From Gammaproteobacteria bacterium (lineage in GTDB: Bacteria; Pseudomonadota; Gammaproteobacteria; Acidithiobacillales; Acidithiobacillaceae): a stretch of DNA of 64,000 nucleotides. A model generated the notes under the pieces. That model was not told where the DNA came from. It saw only the letters and a list, made by a program, of their open reading frames with translations, and did no database searches. The DNA lies in assembly GCA_023381645.1 (NCBI GenBank), contig JAMCRJ010000060.1, positions 1-64,000 of the forward strand. The letters are read 5' to 3'. Shown here piece by piece: positions 1 to 9,041 of this stretch. Made by a program: the position numbers and the translations under genes. The stretch's first letter is position 1. The number at the start of each line of letters is the position of its first letter.

Positions 1-565
1 TATGCTCCTTGACGAAGGCGACGATTTTCCTGCCGGTGTCCCCATCCAGGGAAGCGGTAGGCTCATCGAAAATCAGCAGGTCCGGTTGGGCAACGATGGC
101 GCGGGCGATGGCGACCCGTTGTTGCTCACCCCCGCTCAGTTTGTAGGGCGGCAGGCTTTCTTTTTCCGCCAGACCGACGACCTGCAATGTTTTGCGCGCC
201 TCCGCCAGACTCTTGTCCCAGGGTTCTCGCCGGAGAATCAGCGGAATGGCCACATTTTCCAGGGTGGTCAGACGAGGAAAGAGGTGGTAGTCCTGAAAAA
301 CGAAACCGATGGTCTGCAGACGAAAGCCGGCCAGTGCGTCATTGCCGAGCTTCCAGATATCCGTATCCTTCACTACCACGTCGCCGTCATCGGGGCGCAA
401 GATGCCGGAGATGATGCTCAACAGCGTGGTCTTGCCGGAGCCGGAGGGGCCGACGATATAGAGCATCTCGCCGAAGTCCACCGCGAAGCTGACCTCGCGC
501 AGCGCGTAGGTCTGGTTCGTCGCTTCGCCAAAGGATTTGGTGATGTCCCGCGCGGTCAGGATCAT
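1..565 (-). CDS. ABC transporter ATP-binding protein (LolD/MacB/DevA-like), 3' end cut by window
   Basis: Energises an inner-membrane ABC transporter by ATP hydrolysis; it most likely pairs with the FtsX-like permease encoded immediately upstream. The reading frame begins at the ATG whose complement is 563-565 and runs off the window after about 188 residues. All diagnostic motifs are visible: Walker [10 protein letters not shown] (residues 39-47), Q-loop Gln91, signature LSGGEQQR (143-150) and Walker B LLIFDEPT (163-170). The short gap to the permease stop (3 bases) indicates one operon. The substrate cannot be told; lipoprotein release, macrolide/peptide export and heterocyst-type DevCA exporters all use this subfamily. 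Only the C-terminal D-loop/H-loop region is missing. Confidence 0.9.
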   Translation of the reverse strand, partial: MILTARDITKSFGEATNQTYALREVSFAVDFGEMLYIVGPSGSGKTTLLSIISGILRPDDGDVVVKDTDIWKLGNDALAGFRLQTIGFVFQDYHLFPRLTTLENVAIPLILRREPWDKSLAEARKTLQVVGLAEKESLPPYKLSGGEQQRVAIARAIVAQPDLLIFDEPTASLDGDTGRKIVAFVKEH

Positions 566-566
566 G

Positions 567-1703
567 CTAACCCCGGAAGACGTCAAAGGGGTCGATGCGG
601 ATGACCTTGCGAATGCCGATATAGCTCGAAAAGGCGGAAATGATCAGGACCATGACAAGGGCCAGAAACAGGTTTTCGTAAGTGACCATGGCGGCGTAGT
701 TGGCGATCTTCAGTTTGGCGACGGCAATCATGGTGGAAGACAGCAGCACGCCGAAGCCGAAACCCAGAAAACCGACAACCAACGACTGAAAGACGATCAT
801 CTGGATCAGTTCGCCGCTTTTGGCACCGATGGCCTTGAGGGCGCCGAAGTGCTCCAGATTGTCCAGAACGAACATGTAAAAGGTTTCTCCGGCAATGGAC
901 AGGCCGACGAGAAAACTGATCAGAGTCATGATCAGGATGTTGGTGCCCATCCCGGTCTGAAATTCATAGAACCGGTCGTTGCGGGCGATGAATTGCTGAT
1001 CGGTCAAGGCCAGATAGCCCAGTTGCTTTACCTGCTGCTCGATGGCGGCGATATCCCGAGTGCTTTTCGGCTGCACCAGGATGTAGGAAATCAGGTAGCG
1101 GGTGGAGGGCAGGTCCTGGGTGGCGCGGTTATAGGTGGTATAGAGGGTCGGCAAGCCGAACAGGCCGGGCACCGGGGTGTGGGCCAGGGCCACGACCACC
1201 GCGCGATGATCATTGATCTCAAAGCTGGTGCCTATTTTTGGGCTGCCCAGCTTGGCGTAGTTGGCATCCTTGACCATGATGAAGGCGTTGTTCTTGTAAA
1301 TGTCCGTAATGCTGCCGGATATGATCGTCGGTCGGCCGAACAGGCTGGCGTCGTCCAGACCGATGATGGTGGCGGACTGATAGGTGCCGTCATTGAGCTT
1401 GACGAGGCCAGCACCGACATAAAAGGGCACCGCAAACTTTACGCCGGGTATGCTGCGCACCGCGTCCAGCACGTAGTTGGGCATGGGGATACTGTTTTGC
1501 GGGGTTTGGACGGCGGGGTCCATCACCCACATCCTGGCGCCGACATTCACGATGTTGGATGCGGATTGATAGAGGATGCCGGAGAACATGGAGGTCATCT
1601 GCATCATCAGAAACACGGAGAAGGTGATGCCAATGACCAGGGTGGCGAATTTGCCTTTGTCGTTGAGCAGCAGTTTCAGGGCGATACGGAGCAGACCGTT
1701 CAT
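567..1703 (-). CDS. FtsX/MacB-type ABC transporter permease
   Basis: Membrane subunit of an ABC transporter, 378 residues when started at the Met that opens MNGLLRIALKLLLNDKGK; an upstream in-frame extension exists but looks non-conserved. The architecture is one N-terminal membrane segment (about residues 20-42), a large extracytoplasmic domain, then three C-terminal segments around the typical phrase LEHFGALKAIGAK, which is the coupling-helix region of FtsX-like permeases. It ends PFDVFRG, the usual tail of this family. It lies directly upstream of the ATPase gene and the two are probably co-transcribed. DevC-like permeases have this length and topology; no membrane-fusion partner is recognisable upstream. 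Confidence 0.85.
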   Translation of the reverse strand: MNGLLRIALKLLLNDKGKFATLVIGITFSVFLMMQMTSMFSGILYQSASNIVNVGARMWVMDPAVQTPQNSIPMPNYVLDAVRSIPGVKFAVPFYVGAGLVKLNDGTYQSATIIGLDDASLFGRPTIISGSITDIYKNNAFIMVKDANYAKLGSPKIGTSFEINDHRAVVVALAHTPVPGLFGLPTLYTTYNRATQDLPSTRYLISYILVQPKSTRDIAAIEQQVKQLGYLALTDQQFIARNDRFYEFQTGMGTNILIMTLISFLVGLSIAGETFYMFVLDNLEHFGALKAIGAKSGELIQMIVFQSLVVGFLGFGFGVLLSSTMIAVAKLKIANYAAMVTYENLFLALVMVLIISAFSSYIGIRKVIRIDPFDVFRG

Positions 1704-2049
1704 GGCTGAATGCCTTTTGGTGCGCTGCCCCTGCGCGTGATGCTGATCGCACCCATATTTCTCCAACCCCCGCCTGATTCCAGACAACCTCGATCCTGCC
1801 GGCCCGCCAGGTAGAGATGGCGCTTCCTCGCAGCCATCGTGTCACGATGCGCGATCTACTCGCGTAAAGAAGGATAGGGGGGCGCCACGGGATGCGCAAG
1901 GTGCACCTGTGGAAGCATGGCAACCAGATTCTGGACGAACAGCGCGGAGCGATCCGTCAGGGTATGAGCACCGGCGAGGCGTAGGCCGGTGCCGGAGGTG
2001 GCAGCAGGACCATGGACGTCCATGGTGACGGGGAGCGTCGGGGTTGAAT
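1704..2049. other. 346-bp stretch without a confident gene
   Basis: Between the permease and pspA. A 65-codon minus-strand frame (2053-1856) starting with Met exists but has no recognisable domain, and no frame spans the stretch. It could hold the permease promoter or a decayed membrane-fusion gene; neither can be shown from sequence alone. Confidence 0.4.
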
Positions 2050-2757
2050 TCACGTCTGTCTGGTAGCCATCTCCGCCTTCAGCCGGGCGAGGTCGTCGTC
2101 GATACTGCTGGTGGCGCGGAGCTTGTCCATTTCCCGGTCCGTCTGGCTGCGATGGTCGAGAGGATCGTTGATGACCCCGGACTCCAGCAGGCCGTCCATG
2201 GCCTGGGCTTTGGCCTGCTCCTGCGCGGTACGGTCCTGCGCCCGGCGTAACGCATCCCCGGCGTCATCCAGCCCATGCCCCAGGCCGGTCAGGGATTCGG
2301 TGACTTTGACCTGGGCCTGCGCCGCCGCCATCTGGCTTTTCATGACTTCTTTCTGGGTACGGAACTGTTCGATGCGCTCCTGGAGCGCATGTTCGTAATC
2401 CGTGAGCTTCAGGGCTTGCGCCGCGACGGTGTCGTGGGCTTCCTGCAGGGCGGTGATTTTCTGCGCTTCGGCCTGTTTTTCCGCCAGCGCGCGGCGCGCC
2501 AGATCTTCGCGGCCGGCACCAAGGGCCATGCGCGCATCCTCTTCCGCTTTTGCGGCCTGCTTCTGCGCCTGGGCGATCTGGTTCTCCAGGGAGATCCGCT
2601 CAGTGACTACATCCGCAAGGTGGCGCTTGGCTTCCTGCAGGCTGGTCAGCATCTTTTCGTAGGAGAGATCCAGGGTCTCGGCCGGATCTTCGGCCCGGCT
2701 GAGCAGTTTATGGACTTTGGCTTCGAGAATATTGGCGGCGTGCTGGAAAATGGACAT
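2050..2757 (-). CDS. pspA: phage shock protein A (PspA/IM30 family)
   Basis: Peripheral inner-membrane protein of 235 residues that oligomerises on stressed membranes and preserves proton-motive force. The sequence is almost entirely alpha-helical with heptad-like Ala/Glu/Lys/Gln content, opens with MSIFQHAANILEAKVHKLL (the amphipathic membrane-binding helix position) and contains the family-typical RAEDPAETLDLSYEKML near residues 21-37. There is no pspF, pspB or pspC next to it, so the classical Psp operon is absent; regulation is therefore unknown. The downstream neighbour on the same strand after about 350 bp is the ABC permease. The 5' side faces the NRAMP-like gene 98 bp away on the same strand. 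Confidence 0.92.
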   Translation of the reverse strand: MSIFQHAANILEAKVHKLLSRAEDPAETLDLSYEKMLTSLQEAKRHLADVVTERISLENQIAQAQKQAAKAEEDARMALGAGREDLARRALAEKQAEAQKITALQEAHDTVAAQALKLTDYEHALQERIEQFRTQKEVMKSQMAAAQAQVKVTESLTGLGHGLDDAGDALRRAQDRTAQEQAKAQAMDGLLESGVINDPLDHRSQTDREMDKLRATSSIDDDLARLKAEMATRQT

Positions 2758-2855
2758 GCAGGGCTCCTGTAGGGCGCGGTCGCGGTGAAGAACCGTGTGC
2801 TTAGATATAGCACAGCCTCACATCTCCGCAACTTTTTGAGGCTTGCCTTTAGCCT

Positions 2856-4121
2856 CTACCAACCCGGAATGCTGGTCAATCCTCCATAAACTCCTAACCC
2901 CCCCGCAAGAATCGCCACGAACAGCACCAGCCAGAGATAGGGGCCGCGCAAGCGGTGTTCGGCGGGCAGCGCCTTGACGGACAGGGCGACCAGAAAGCCC
3001 AGCACCAGGGGCAGGAGCAGCGCATTCATCACTTCGACGCCGATGTCGAGACTGACGAGATCGGGGATGGTGATCACTGCCGCAGCGCCAGCCACGATGA
3101 TGGTGGTGTAAATTCCGTAAAACCAGGGCGCATCTTTGGGGTGATGCTCCAGCGAGTGGCGAAAGCCGGTGACTTCCCCCCAACCCCAGGCCCCGGCGAG
3201 GGAGGCGACGATGGCCGCCACCATGCCCGCCCCAAGGATGCCCAGGGAAAACACAATCCGTCCCCAAGTGTTACCAAGATAGGGAATGATGGCCTCTGAG
3301 AGCTGATGTACCGTATTGAGGGGGGCGTTGGGGTTGAGGCGGCCAATGGTGGCGGCTGTGGCGATCAGCACCGCCGCCATGATCGCCTGGGTAATGATCG
3401 CGCCGAAAGCGGTATCCCAACGGGCGTGGCGGTAATGTTCGGGGTGCAGCCCCTTGTCGGCCACTGCCGACTGCTGGTAGAACACCATCCACGGCATGAT
3501 GACGGCACCGATATTGGCGGCGACCAGCATCATGTAGTGGTCGTTGGTGATGGGGGCGTGCAGCAGGCCATCCAGGATTTCATGGGCGCTGGGATGACTG
3601 GCCCAGGCGATACCAAAAAAGACCAGCTCAAAGAGGCCCATGATCAGGGCGATGCGTTCAACGCGTCGATACGAACCGGTCCAGACGACGGTCAGCAGGG
3701 TGGCCGCGGCCAGGGTAACCCCGACCCAGCGCGGCAAGCCATAGAGATGGCTGACGCCCGCGACTCCCGAAAATTCCGTCAACAAGGCGCCGGTAGTGGC
3801 AACACTGAGACCGGCGACGGAGAGATAGGCCCAGCCTTTCCCGAAGGTTTCGCTAATCAGTTCGCCGTGGCCTTTACCAGTAAAAATGCCGAGACGGACA
3901 GTCAGTTCCTGCACGATGTAGAGGATAGGCATGAGGATGAATTGCAGGAGCAACAGCTTGAAGCCCCATTGTGCGCCACTCTGGGCGGCGGTGATGATGC
4001 TGCCGACATCCGTATCGGCGAGCATGACCACCAGGCCGGGACCCAGTACCGCCAGGAAGATGCCCCAGCGCGAGCGGTGGGCCAGGGATTGGATATTGCG
4101 GGCAGCGGGCGCAGCAGACAT
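2856..4121 (-). CDS. NRAMP-family divalent metal transporter with variant metal site
   Basis: Eleven-helix secondary transporter of 421 residues from the NRAMP (MntH/SLC11) superfamily, in the inner membrane. Recognition rests on the GPGLVVMLADTDVGS start of helix 1 (residues 27-41), the IGAVIMPWMVFYQQSA helix 6 region (204-219) and repeated hydrophobic segments. The canonical DPGN of helix 1 reads DVGS (38-41): the Asp is kept but the Asn ligand is Ser. In helix 6 the Met of MPH is kept while His is Trp. Canonical Mn2+/Fe2+ transporters conserve these residues, so this may belong to an NRAMP-related branch with another substrate such as Mg2+; that is inference. It is a single-gene unit with a long hydrophilic N-terminus. 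Confidence 0.85.
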   Translation of the reverse strand: MSAAPAARNIQSLAHRSRWGIFLAVLGPGLVVMLADTDVGSIITAAQSGAQWGFKLLLLQFILMPILYIVQELTVRLGIFTGKGHGELISETFGKGWAYLSVAGLSVATTGALLTEFSGVAGVSHLYGLPRWVGVTLAAATLLTVVWTGSYRRVERIALIMGLFELVFFGIAWASHPSAHEILDGLLHAPITNDHYMMLVAANIGAVIMPWMVFYQQSAVADKGLHPEHYRHARWDTAFGAIITQAIMAAVLIATAATIGRLNPNAPLNTVHQLSEAIIPYLGNTWGRIVFSLGILGAGMVAAIVASLAGAWGWGEVTGFRHSLEHHPKDAPWFYGIYTTIIVAGAAAVITIPDLVSLDIGVEVMNALLLPLVLGFLVALSVKALPAEHRLRGPYLWLVLFVAILAGGLGVYGGLTSIPGW

Positions 4122-4206
4122 GGAATGATCCGTATTTACATTGGTAGACGAGAATGATTCCCGTTTATTGATGATGTGTCAAGCATCTGGCCGTCGGAAA
4201 ATACCC

Positions 4207-5508
4207 TTAAATGGGGTTTGTGGCCAGCCCCGGCGCGACCGTTCCATGGTCGGGAAATGCAAGCTTCGCGATGAGCCCGCCGGTTCGGGCATTGGCGAAA
4301 CGAAGCGTGCCGCCGTGCAGGGCCATGATGCGCTGGCAGATGCGCAGGCCGATGCCGGAACCGTGCCCGGACTGGCGGGGCAGCGTGCCGCTGTTCATCG
4401 CTTCTATATCCTGTTCAGGCACGCCGGGGCCGTGGTCGCGCAGACAGATTTCGGTGCTGTCCGGGTGGCGGATGATCTGGATGTCCAGACGCCCGCCACC
4501 ATACCGTCTGGCGTTGTCGAACAGGTTGCGGAACACTCTTTCCAGCGCCAAAGGTCGGCAGCGCAGGGGCGGCAAGGCGGCCGCTTCGGCAGCATGTTTT
4601 ACCTGTACCTCCAGGCCGTAGCGTTCGCGACCGGTTTCGGCCATTTCCATTACCCAGTCGGTCACCTCTACCCGGATGACTTTTTCCTCGTCTCCGCTGC
4701 GTACCAGGGTCAGAAACTTGTCGATGGTTTCATCCATTTCACTGACGTCCACCAGCATGGCCCCTTTCCCGGCCAGCAGATCGGGGTCCTGAAGATGCAG
4801 GGTCAGCAGCAGACGCGACAGGGGCGTCCGCAGTTCGTGGGAAATGCCGGTGAGCAGCAGGGTGCGTTCTTCGTGCAGGCGGTGCAAATCCTTGGCCATG
4901 CTGGTGATGGCCTGTTCCAGGTGGCGTACCTCCAGGGGGCCGCCAATGGGTGCGAGGGACTCCGGCATGTCGCCGCGACCGATGCGCGGCGCTTCCGCCG
5001 CCAGCCGGGCCAAGGGGCGGTTGATCTGGCGAACGATGATCCAGGCGCCGAGCAGGGTGCAAAGGGCGATGATCCCGAGGCGCATGAACATGAAGCCCTG
5101 GCCGCCGAACTCCATGGGGGAAACGCGCAGACCCAGCCAGGGCTGGTGATGATCCCCGCGAATCCACATCCAGGTGGTATGGGCATCGGCGGGGCCGACC
5201 CGGAGTGCCGCGCCGGGGGCAATCCGGGCCAGATAATGGGCACTTTGGCACAAAAAATAGTTGTTGGCGGGGGTGCCGGGCAGAGCCTGGGGTGATCGCC
5301 ACTGCAGGGTGCCGATGGCGGTGTGATCGGCGCCAGCCGCGATAAGGGCGTGGTCAGTCTGCCAGAGAAACTCCGCGAAGCGTTCGGCTGCGGGATTCAG
5401 CACGTACTGATGAAACAGGACATAGACGGCGCCCTGGGTCCCCAGCAGTAAAACCGCGAGCAGGAGCACCGTCCGACCCAGAGTGCTGCGCGGCCAGAAA
5501 CTCCGCAT
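4207..5508 (-). CDS. sensor histidine kinase (EnvZ/OmpB-like)
   Basis: Inner-membrane sensor of 433 residues that autophosphorylates and passes phosphate to the response regulator encoded upstream, whose stop is 2 bp from this start. Order of parts: membrane segment 1 (about residues 13-33), periplasmic loop, membrane segment 2 (143-160), HAMP (160-212), dimerisation/phosphoacceptor box GISHELRTPLSRLL with His224, then the ATPase domain with the N box NLFDNARRYGG, DHGPGVP and GHGSGIGL. The start MRSFWPRSTL was chosen because it leaves the first membrane helix intact; a 13-residue upstream extension would overlap the regulator gene. The signal sensed is unknown; the divergent RND operon next door is a plausible target. 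Confidence 0.93.
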   Translation of the reverse strand: MRSFWPRSTLGRTVLLLAVLLLGTQGAVYVLFHQYVLNPAAERFAEFLWQTDHALIAAGADHTAIGTLQWRSPQALPGTPANNYFLCQSAHYLARIAPGAALRVGPADAHTTWMWIRGDHHQPWLGLRVSPMEFGGQGFMFMRLGIIALCTLLGAWIIVRQINRPLARLAAEAPRIGRGDMPESLAPIGGPLEVRHLEQAITSMAKDLHRLHEERTLLLTGISHELRTPLSRLLLTLHLQDPDLLAGKGAMLVDVSEMDETIDKFLTLVRSGDEEKVIRVEVTDWVMEMAETGRERYGLEVQVKHAAEAAALPPLRCRPLALERVFRNLFDNARRYGGGRLDIQIIRHPDSTEICLRDHGPGVPEQDIEAMNSGTLPRQSGHGSGIGLRICQRIMALHGGTLRFANARTGGLIAKLAFPDHGTVAPGLATNPI

Positions 5509-5510
5509 GC

Positions 5511-6215
5511 TCAGGGTTCCGCGACGAACAGGTAGCCATAGCCCCAAACCGTGCGGATATGCCGGGGTTGGCCGGGACTTCCATCGAGCAGGCGGCGCAG
5601 GCGGGAGATCTGCATATCGATGCTGCGATCATCGTTTTCGAGCTGACGGCCGCGGCTCAGCCACATGAGTTTTTCGCGGGTCAGGGGCTGGCCTTCATGC
5701 TGGATGAGGGTTGCGAGGGTCTGGAACTCGGCACTGGTGAGGGACAGGGCCTTTCCGTCACGCAGGATCTCCTGCCGGCTCATGTCCACGCTAAAAGGAC
5801 CACACTGAAAGGGAGCGGTCGACATGCTGGATAGCCGATCGGCCCCGCGGACCCGGCGCAGAATCGCCTGGATACGGGCCACCAGTTCGCGGGGATGAAA
5901 GGGTTTGGCAAGGTAGTCGTCGGCGCCCATCTCCAGTCCCAGAATACGGTCCACTTCATCACCGCGCGCGGTGAGCATGAGGATGGGGACATCATGATGC
6001 TGGCGCAGGCGCCGGCAGATTTGCAGGCCATCTTCATGGGGCAGGCCCAGATCGAGGACGATCAGATCCACGGGCGCTTCGGCAAGCAGACTTTCGATCT
6101 GCCGGCCATCGCTCATGCCCCGCACCCCAAAGCCAAAGCCCTGCAGGTGCGATTCTACCAGACCGCGCAGGCGCAGATCGTCGTCCACCACCAGAATCTG
6201 TTTCCGTGTATCCAT
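5511..6215 (-). CDS. OmpR-family response regulator
   Basis: Two-domain DNA-binding regulator of 234 residues. The receiver domain carries the acidic pocket DDD (11-13), phosphoacceptor Asp55 in LIVLDLGLP and the conserved Lys of LAKPF. A C-terminal winged helix follows, ending with the characteristic HIRTVWGYGYLF wing. It is the first gene of an operon with the histidine kinase. It faces the RND efflux operon across a 180-bp divergent intergenic region, the layout usual for a two-component system that controls an efflux pump, although no binding repeat could be pinned down by eye. A start two codons upstream (GTG) is possible. Confidence 0.93.
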   Translation of the reverse strand: MDTRKQILVVDDDLRLRGLVESHLQGFGFGVRGMSDGRQIESLLAEAPVDLIVLDLGLPHEDGLQICRRLRQHHDVPILMLTARGDEVDRILGLEMGADDYLAKPFHPRELVARIQAILRRVRGADRLSSMSTAPFQCGPFSVDMSRQEILRDGKALSLTSAEFQTLATLIQHEGQPLTREKLMWLSRGRQLENDDRSIDMQISRLRRLLDGSPGQPRHIRTVWGYGYLFVAEP

Positions 6216-6394
6216 GAGCACACTCTAACCTGTTGTTCCCGGAAGGACCAAGATGAATTGTAACAAGACCTTTCGATGCGCCACAAAGCGACACTCTGTT
6301 ACGTTTCAGGCCCCCTACGGCAGAGATTGTTACAGGCATCCCCGTTACCATTTTCATCGGTCTTCCCGGTGGATCGAGTGAACGAGGGTTTTGC
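6216..6394. promoter_or_regulatory. divergent intergenic region, regulator / RND operon
   Basis: About 180 bp separate the two divergent starts and must hold both promoters. AT-rich stretches such as TGTTACAGGC near 6,328 and GAATTGTAACAAGACC near 6,252 share the element TGTTAC in opposite orientations, which could be binding half-sites. This is only a visual suggestion. Confidence 0.4.
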
Positions 6395-7954
6395 ATGAAA
6401 AACGCCAGGTATCCGCATGGCCACAGGCGGAAGAAGACGGGGCGATCCGCCCCGGGCATGGCCCGGCTGGGCGTCTTGCTCGGGATTGTCGCTGCGGCTG
6501 GCTGCGCGGTGGGGCCGCGGCCCGGTGCGCCCGATGTGCCAGCACCTGCGGCCTATAACGCGCATCCCCTGGACTTGCAGGGCGGGCCGCAGCGGATTCG
6601 GTGGACGCAGCAGGAATCTCAGGCCTGGTGGTCGCTCTTTCATTCGTCCGCGCTGAACGGCTACATCCGGCAGGCCATGCAGGCCAACCCGGATCTGCAG
6701 GCGGCGCGGGCGGCCCTGGCGCGCGAGCGGTCTCTGATCACCGTAGCGCAGGGCGGACTGCTGCCCAGTGTCGGTGCCGGTGCCGGAATCCGTCGTGGAC
6801 GGGCACAGCGCACCGGTGCGAATGGCGGGGCGAGCTATCGCATTCCCGGCAACCTCTATAGCCTGCTGCTGGGAACCATAAACGTCAGCTACAACCCCGA
6901 TGTGTTTGGTCGCCAGAAGGATCTGGTACATGCGGCCAGGGCCCGGGCCGCAGTCAGTCGTGCCAGTCTGCATCAAAGCGAAGTCTTTCTGGCGGCGGCC
7001 GTAAGCCGGGCGGTAATCAACGGTGCTGCGGCACAGGCCCAGCTCGACGCCGCCCGGCAGATCGCCACTGCCGATGCCCATCTGTTGCGCCTGCTGCAGC
7101 AGGAATATCGGTTGGGTTATCAGAATCTGCAAAGTGTGGATCAACAGGAGGCCATCAGCGCAGCGGCGCAGGCGCGCATTGCCCCCTTGCAGGCGGATGT
7201 GGCGATGGCCCGACACGGGCTGGCGGCTTTGCTGGGCCAGTCCCCCGATGCGGATCTGCCCATGCCGACACTTGCCAGTCTGCAATTGCCGTCCAGTCTG
7301 CCCACCACCCTGCCTTCGGCTCTGGCCGCGCAGCGCCCGGATATCCAGGCCGCAGCGGCGGAGCTGGAAGTGGCGGCGGCGCAGGCCGATGTGGCCACCG
7401 CCGACCTGTATCCCCAGTTCAATATCACCGCCGACATCGGTAAGGCGGCCATGACCGGGGGAATGTTCTTCAACCCGATTTCGACCCTCTGGTCCCTGGG
7501 GGCGGGGATCGCGGCACCGATTTATAACGGCGGCGCCCTCCATGCCCAGCGTCGCGCGGCGCTCGACCAGTACAAAGTGGTCAGTGATCAGTATCGCGGC
7601 ACCGTACTCGACGCCTTTCGTGAAGTGGCCGATGCCCTGCGCGCTTTGCAGGGCGCCGACACGTCCTATCAACATCGTCTGGCCGCACAGACTGCCGCCG
7701 GGGCCGCCCTGCATCTGGCGGAGGCCCGCTACCGTGATGGCGTCACCGACTATGTCACGGTGCTCGATGCCGAAATCGCGTATCAACAGGACACGGTCGC
7801 TGCCATCAGCGCACGTGGGCAGCGTTATCTGGACAGCGTGGCGCTCTTTGTGGCGCTGGGCGACGGCTGGCAGCCCGATGCCGGTGATGCCCGCACGGCC
7901 GGCGACGCGCAACCCCATTCCGCCATTCACCACTCTCCGGGAGCCCCTGCATGA
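6395..7954 (+). CDS. outer membrane efflux lipoprotein (NodT/OMF family)
   Basis: TolC-like outer membrane channel of 519 residues that gives a tripartite pump its exit duct. A basic N-terminus and hydrophobic stretch precede a lipobox-like AAAGC with Cys37, after which the family phrase VGPRPGAP follows, so the mature protein is probably a lipoprotein. An internal Met (residue 22, position 6458) gives a more conventional signal peptide and may be the true start. Two OEP repeats with long coiled-coil stretches rich in Ala and Gln are visible (AAELEVAAAQADVATADLYPQF spans the second). Its 3' end overlaps the start of the adaptor gene by 4 bp, showing translational coupling. Confidence 0.92.
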   Translation: MKNARYPHGHRRKKTGRSAPGMARLGVLLGIVAAAGCAVGPRPGAPDVPAPAAYNAHPLDLQGGPQRIRWTQQESQAWWSLFHSSALNGYIRQAMQANPDLQAARAALARERSLITVAQGGLLPSVGAGAGIRRGRAQRTGANGGASYRIPGNLYSLLLGTINVSYNPDVFGRQKDLVHAARARAAVSRASLHQSEVFLAAAVSRAVINGAAAQAQLDAARQIATADAHLLRLLQQEYRLGYQNLQSVDQQEAISAAAQARIAPLQADVAMARHGLAALLGQSPDADLPMPTLASLQLPSSLPTTLPSALAAQRPDIQAAAAELEVAAAQADVATADLYPQFNITADIGKAAMTGGMFFNPISTLWSLGAGIAAPIYNGGALHAQRRAALDQYKVVSDQYRGTVLDAFREVADALRALQGADTSYQHRLAAQTAAGAALHLAEARYRDGVTDYVTVLDAEIAYQQDTVAAISARGQRYLDSVALFVALGDGWQPDAGDARTAGDAQPHSAIHHSPGAPA

Positions 7955-9033
7955 AGAAGGCCTTTTTCTTACTGGGTATCGTTGTCGCGCTGCTTTTTGG
8001 CGGTGTTTATGGCTGGTATCAATGGCGTCAGGGTCAGTTGCATGCACGTCTGGCGGCGGCGGCCAACCCGGTGGTCACCGTTTCTGCCACGCGCGCAAAA
8101 AACGAGTCGATGGCGGGCGAGTTGACCGCCGTGGGCGAGATCGTGCCGCAACAGGGAGCGGTGCTCAGTCCCCAGACTGGGGGTGTGGTGCAGCACATCG
8201 GTTTTCACTCCGGTGCCACAGCGCAAAAGGGACAGTTGCTCCTGTCTCTCGACCCCGGCGCTTTGCCCGGCCAGTTGCAGGCCGCCCAGGCCGAGGCCGA
8301 CCTTGCGCGGGTGGATTATCAGCGCGCCGAGAAGGTCTTTGCCATCCACGGTATCTCCACCGCCGCACTGGATAAGGCTCGCTATGGCGCCAGCGTGGCC
8401 CAGGCCAGGGTGACGGCCCTGCAGGAGTCTCTGGCGGATACGCAGATCCGTGCCCCCTTCAGCGGAGTATTGGGGTTGCGTACCGTGAACGTGGGAGAAT
8501 ATGTCCATGCAGGTATGCCGGTGGTGCATATCGAAAACCTGCAGACACTCTATGCCGATTTCACGGTGCCCCAGCGTGATGTGCAGGCGGTGCGGGCGGG
8601 CGCGCCGATACAGCTTGACGTGCATGACGGGATTATCCTGCATCGTTACAGCGCCAAAGTGCAGGCGGTTTCCAGCCATGTGGACGAGCAAAACCGGGCG
8701 GTCAGCGTCCGCGCCCTCGTCGATGCGCCACTGGGCTTGAAGCCGGGCATGTTCGTCCGCGTCGTCCTGCAAAAAGAAGCACCCACGGCACGCCTGATGA
8801 TTCCCACGGTGGCGGTGAGCTTCAATACCTACGGGGACTTTGTCTATGTGCTGACCCTGGGACCGGACCATACCCTGATCACCAAAGAGCAGCCGGTGAC
8901 CACGGGCCTGCAGCGCGGAGACCAAGTGGTGATTCGTTCCGGCCTCAAGGCGGGCGATCTGGTAGTCACGGCGGGGCAGGTCAAACTGCACAGCGGCGAC
9001 CATGTGCGCATCAATAACGCCGTGCATCTCTGA
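7951..9033 (+). CDS. RND efflux membrane-fusion (periplasmic adaptor) protein
   Basis: Periplasmic adaptor of 360 residues joining the inner-membrane RND pump to the outer membrane channel. It has an N-terminal signal-anchor (about residues 6-22), a lipoyl/barrel-sandwich half near GAVLSPQTGGVVQHIGFHSG, a short alpha-hairpin (LQAAQAEADLARVDYQRAEK), the second lipoyl half TQIRAPFSGVLGLRTVNVGE and the beta-barrel phrase LKPGMFVRVVL. It starts within the last codons of the OMF gene and ends 8 bp before the RND gene, so the three are one operon. Order OMF-MFP-RND is less common than MFP-RND-OMF. Substrate not predictable; MexF/MdtB-like and heavy-metal-free HAE1 pumps share this form. Confidence 0.93.
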   Translation: MKKAFFLLGIVVALLFGGVYGWYQWRQGQLHARLAAAANPVVTVSATRAKNESMAGELTAVGEIVPQQGAVLSPQTGGVVQHIGFHSGATAQKGQLLLSLDPGALPGQLQAAQAEADLARVDYQRAEKVFAIHGISTAALDKARYGASVAQARVTALQESLADTQIRAPFSGVLGLRTVNVGEYVHAGMPVVHIENLQTLYADFTVPQRDVQAVRAGAPIQLDVHDGIILHRYSAKVQAVSSHVDEQNRAVSVRALVDAPLGLKPGMFVRVVLQKEAPTARLMIPTVAVSFNTYGDFVYVLTLGPDHTLITKEQPVTTGLQRGDQVVIRSGLKAGDLVVTAGQVKLHSGDHVRINNAVHL

Positions 9034-9041
9034 GGATCCCC

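Noticed and set aside
537..1709. Long plus-strand frame of 390 codons
   Set aside because: It is antisense to the FtsX-like permease, which has clear family features; composition (Gly, Asp, His, Gln rich) is typical of antisense frames in GC-rich DNA.
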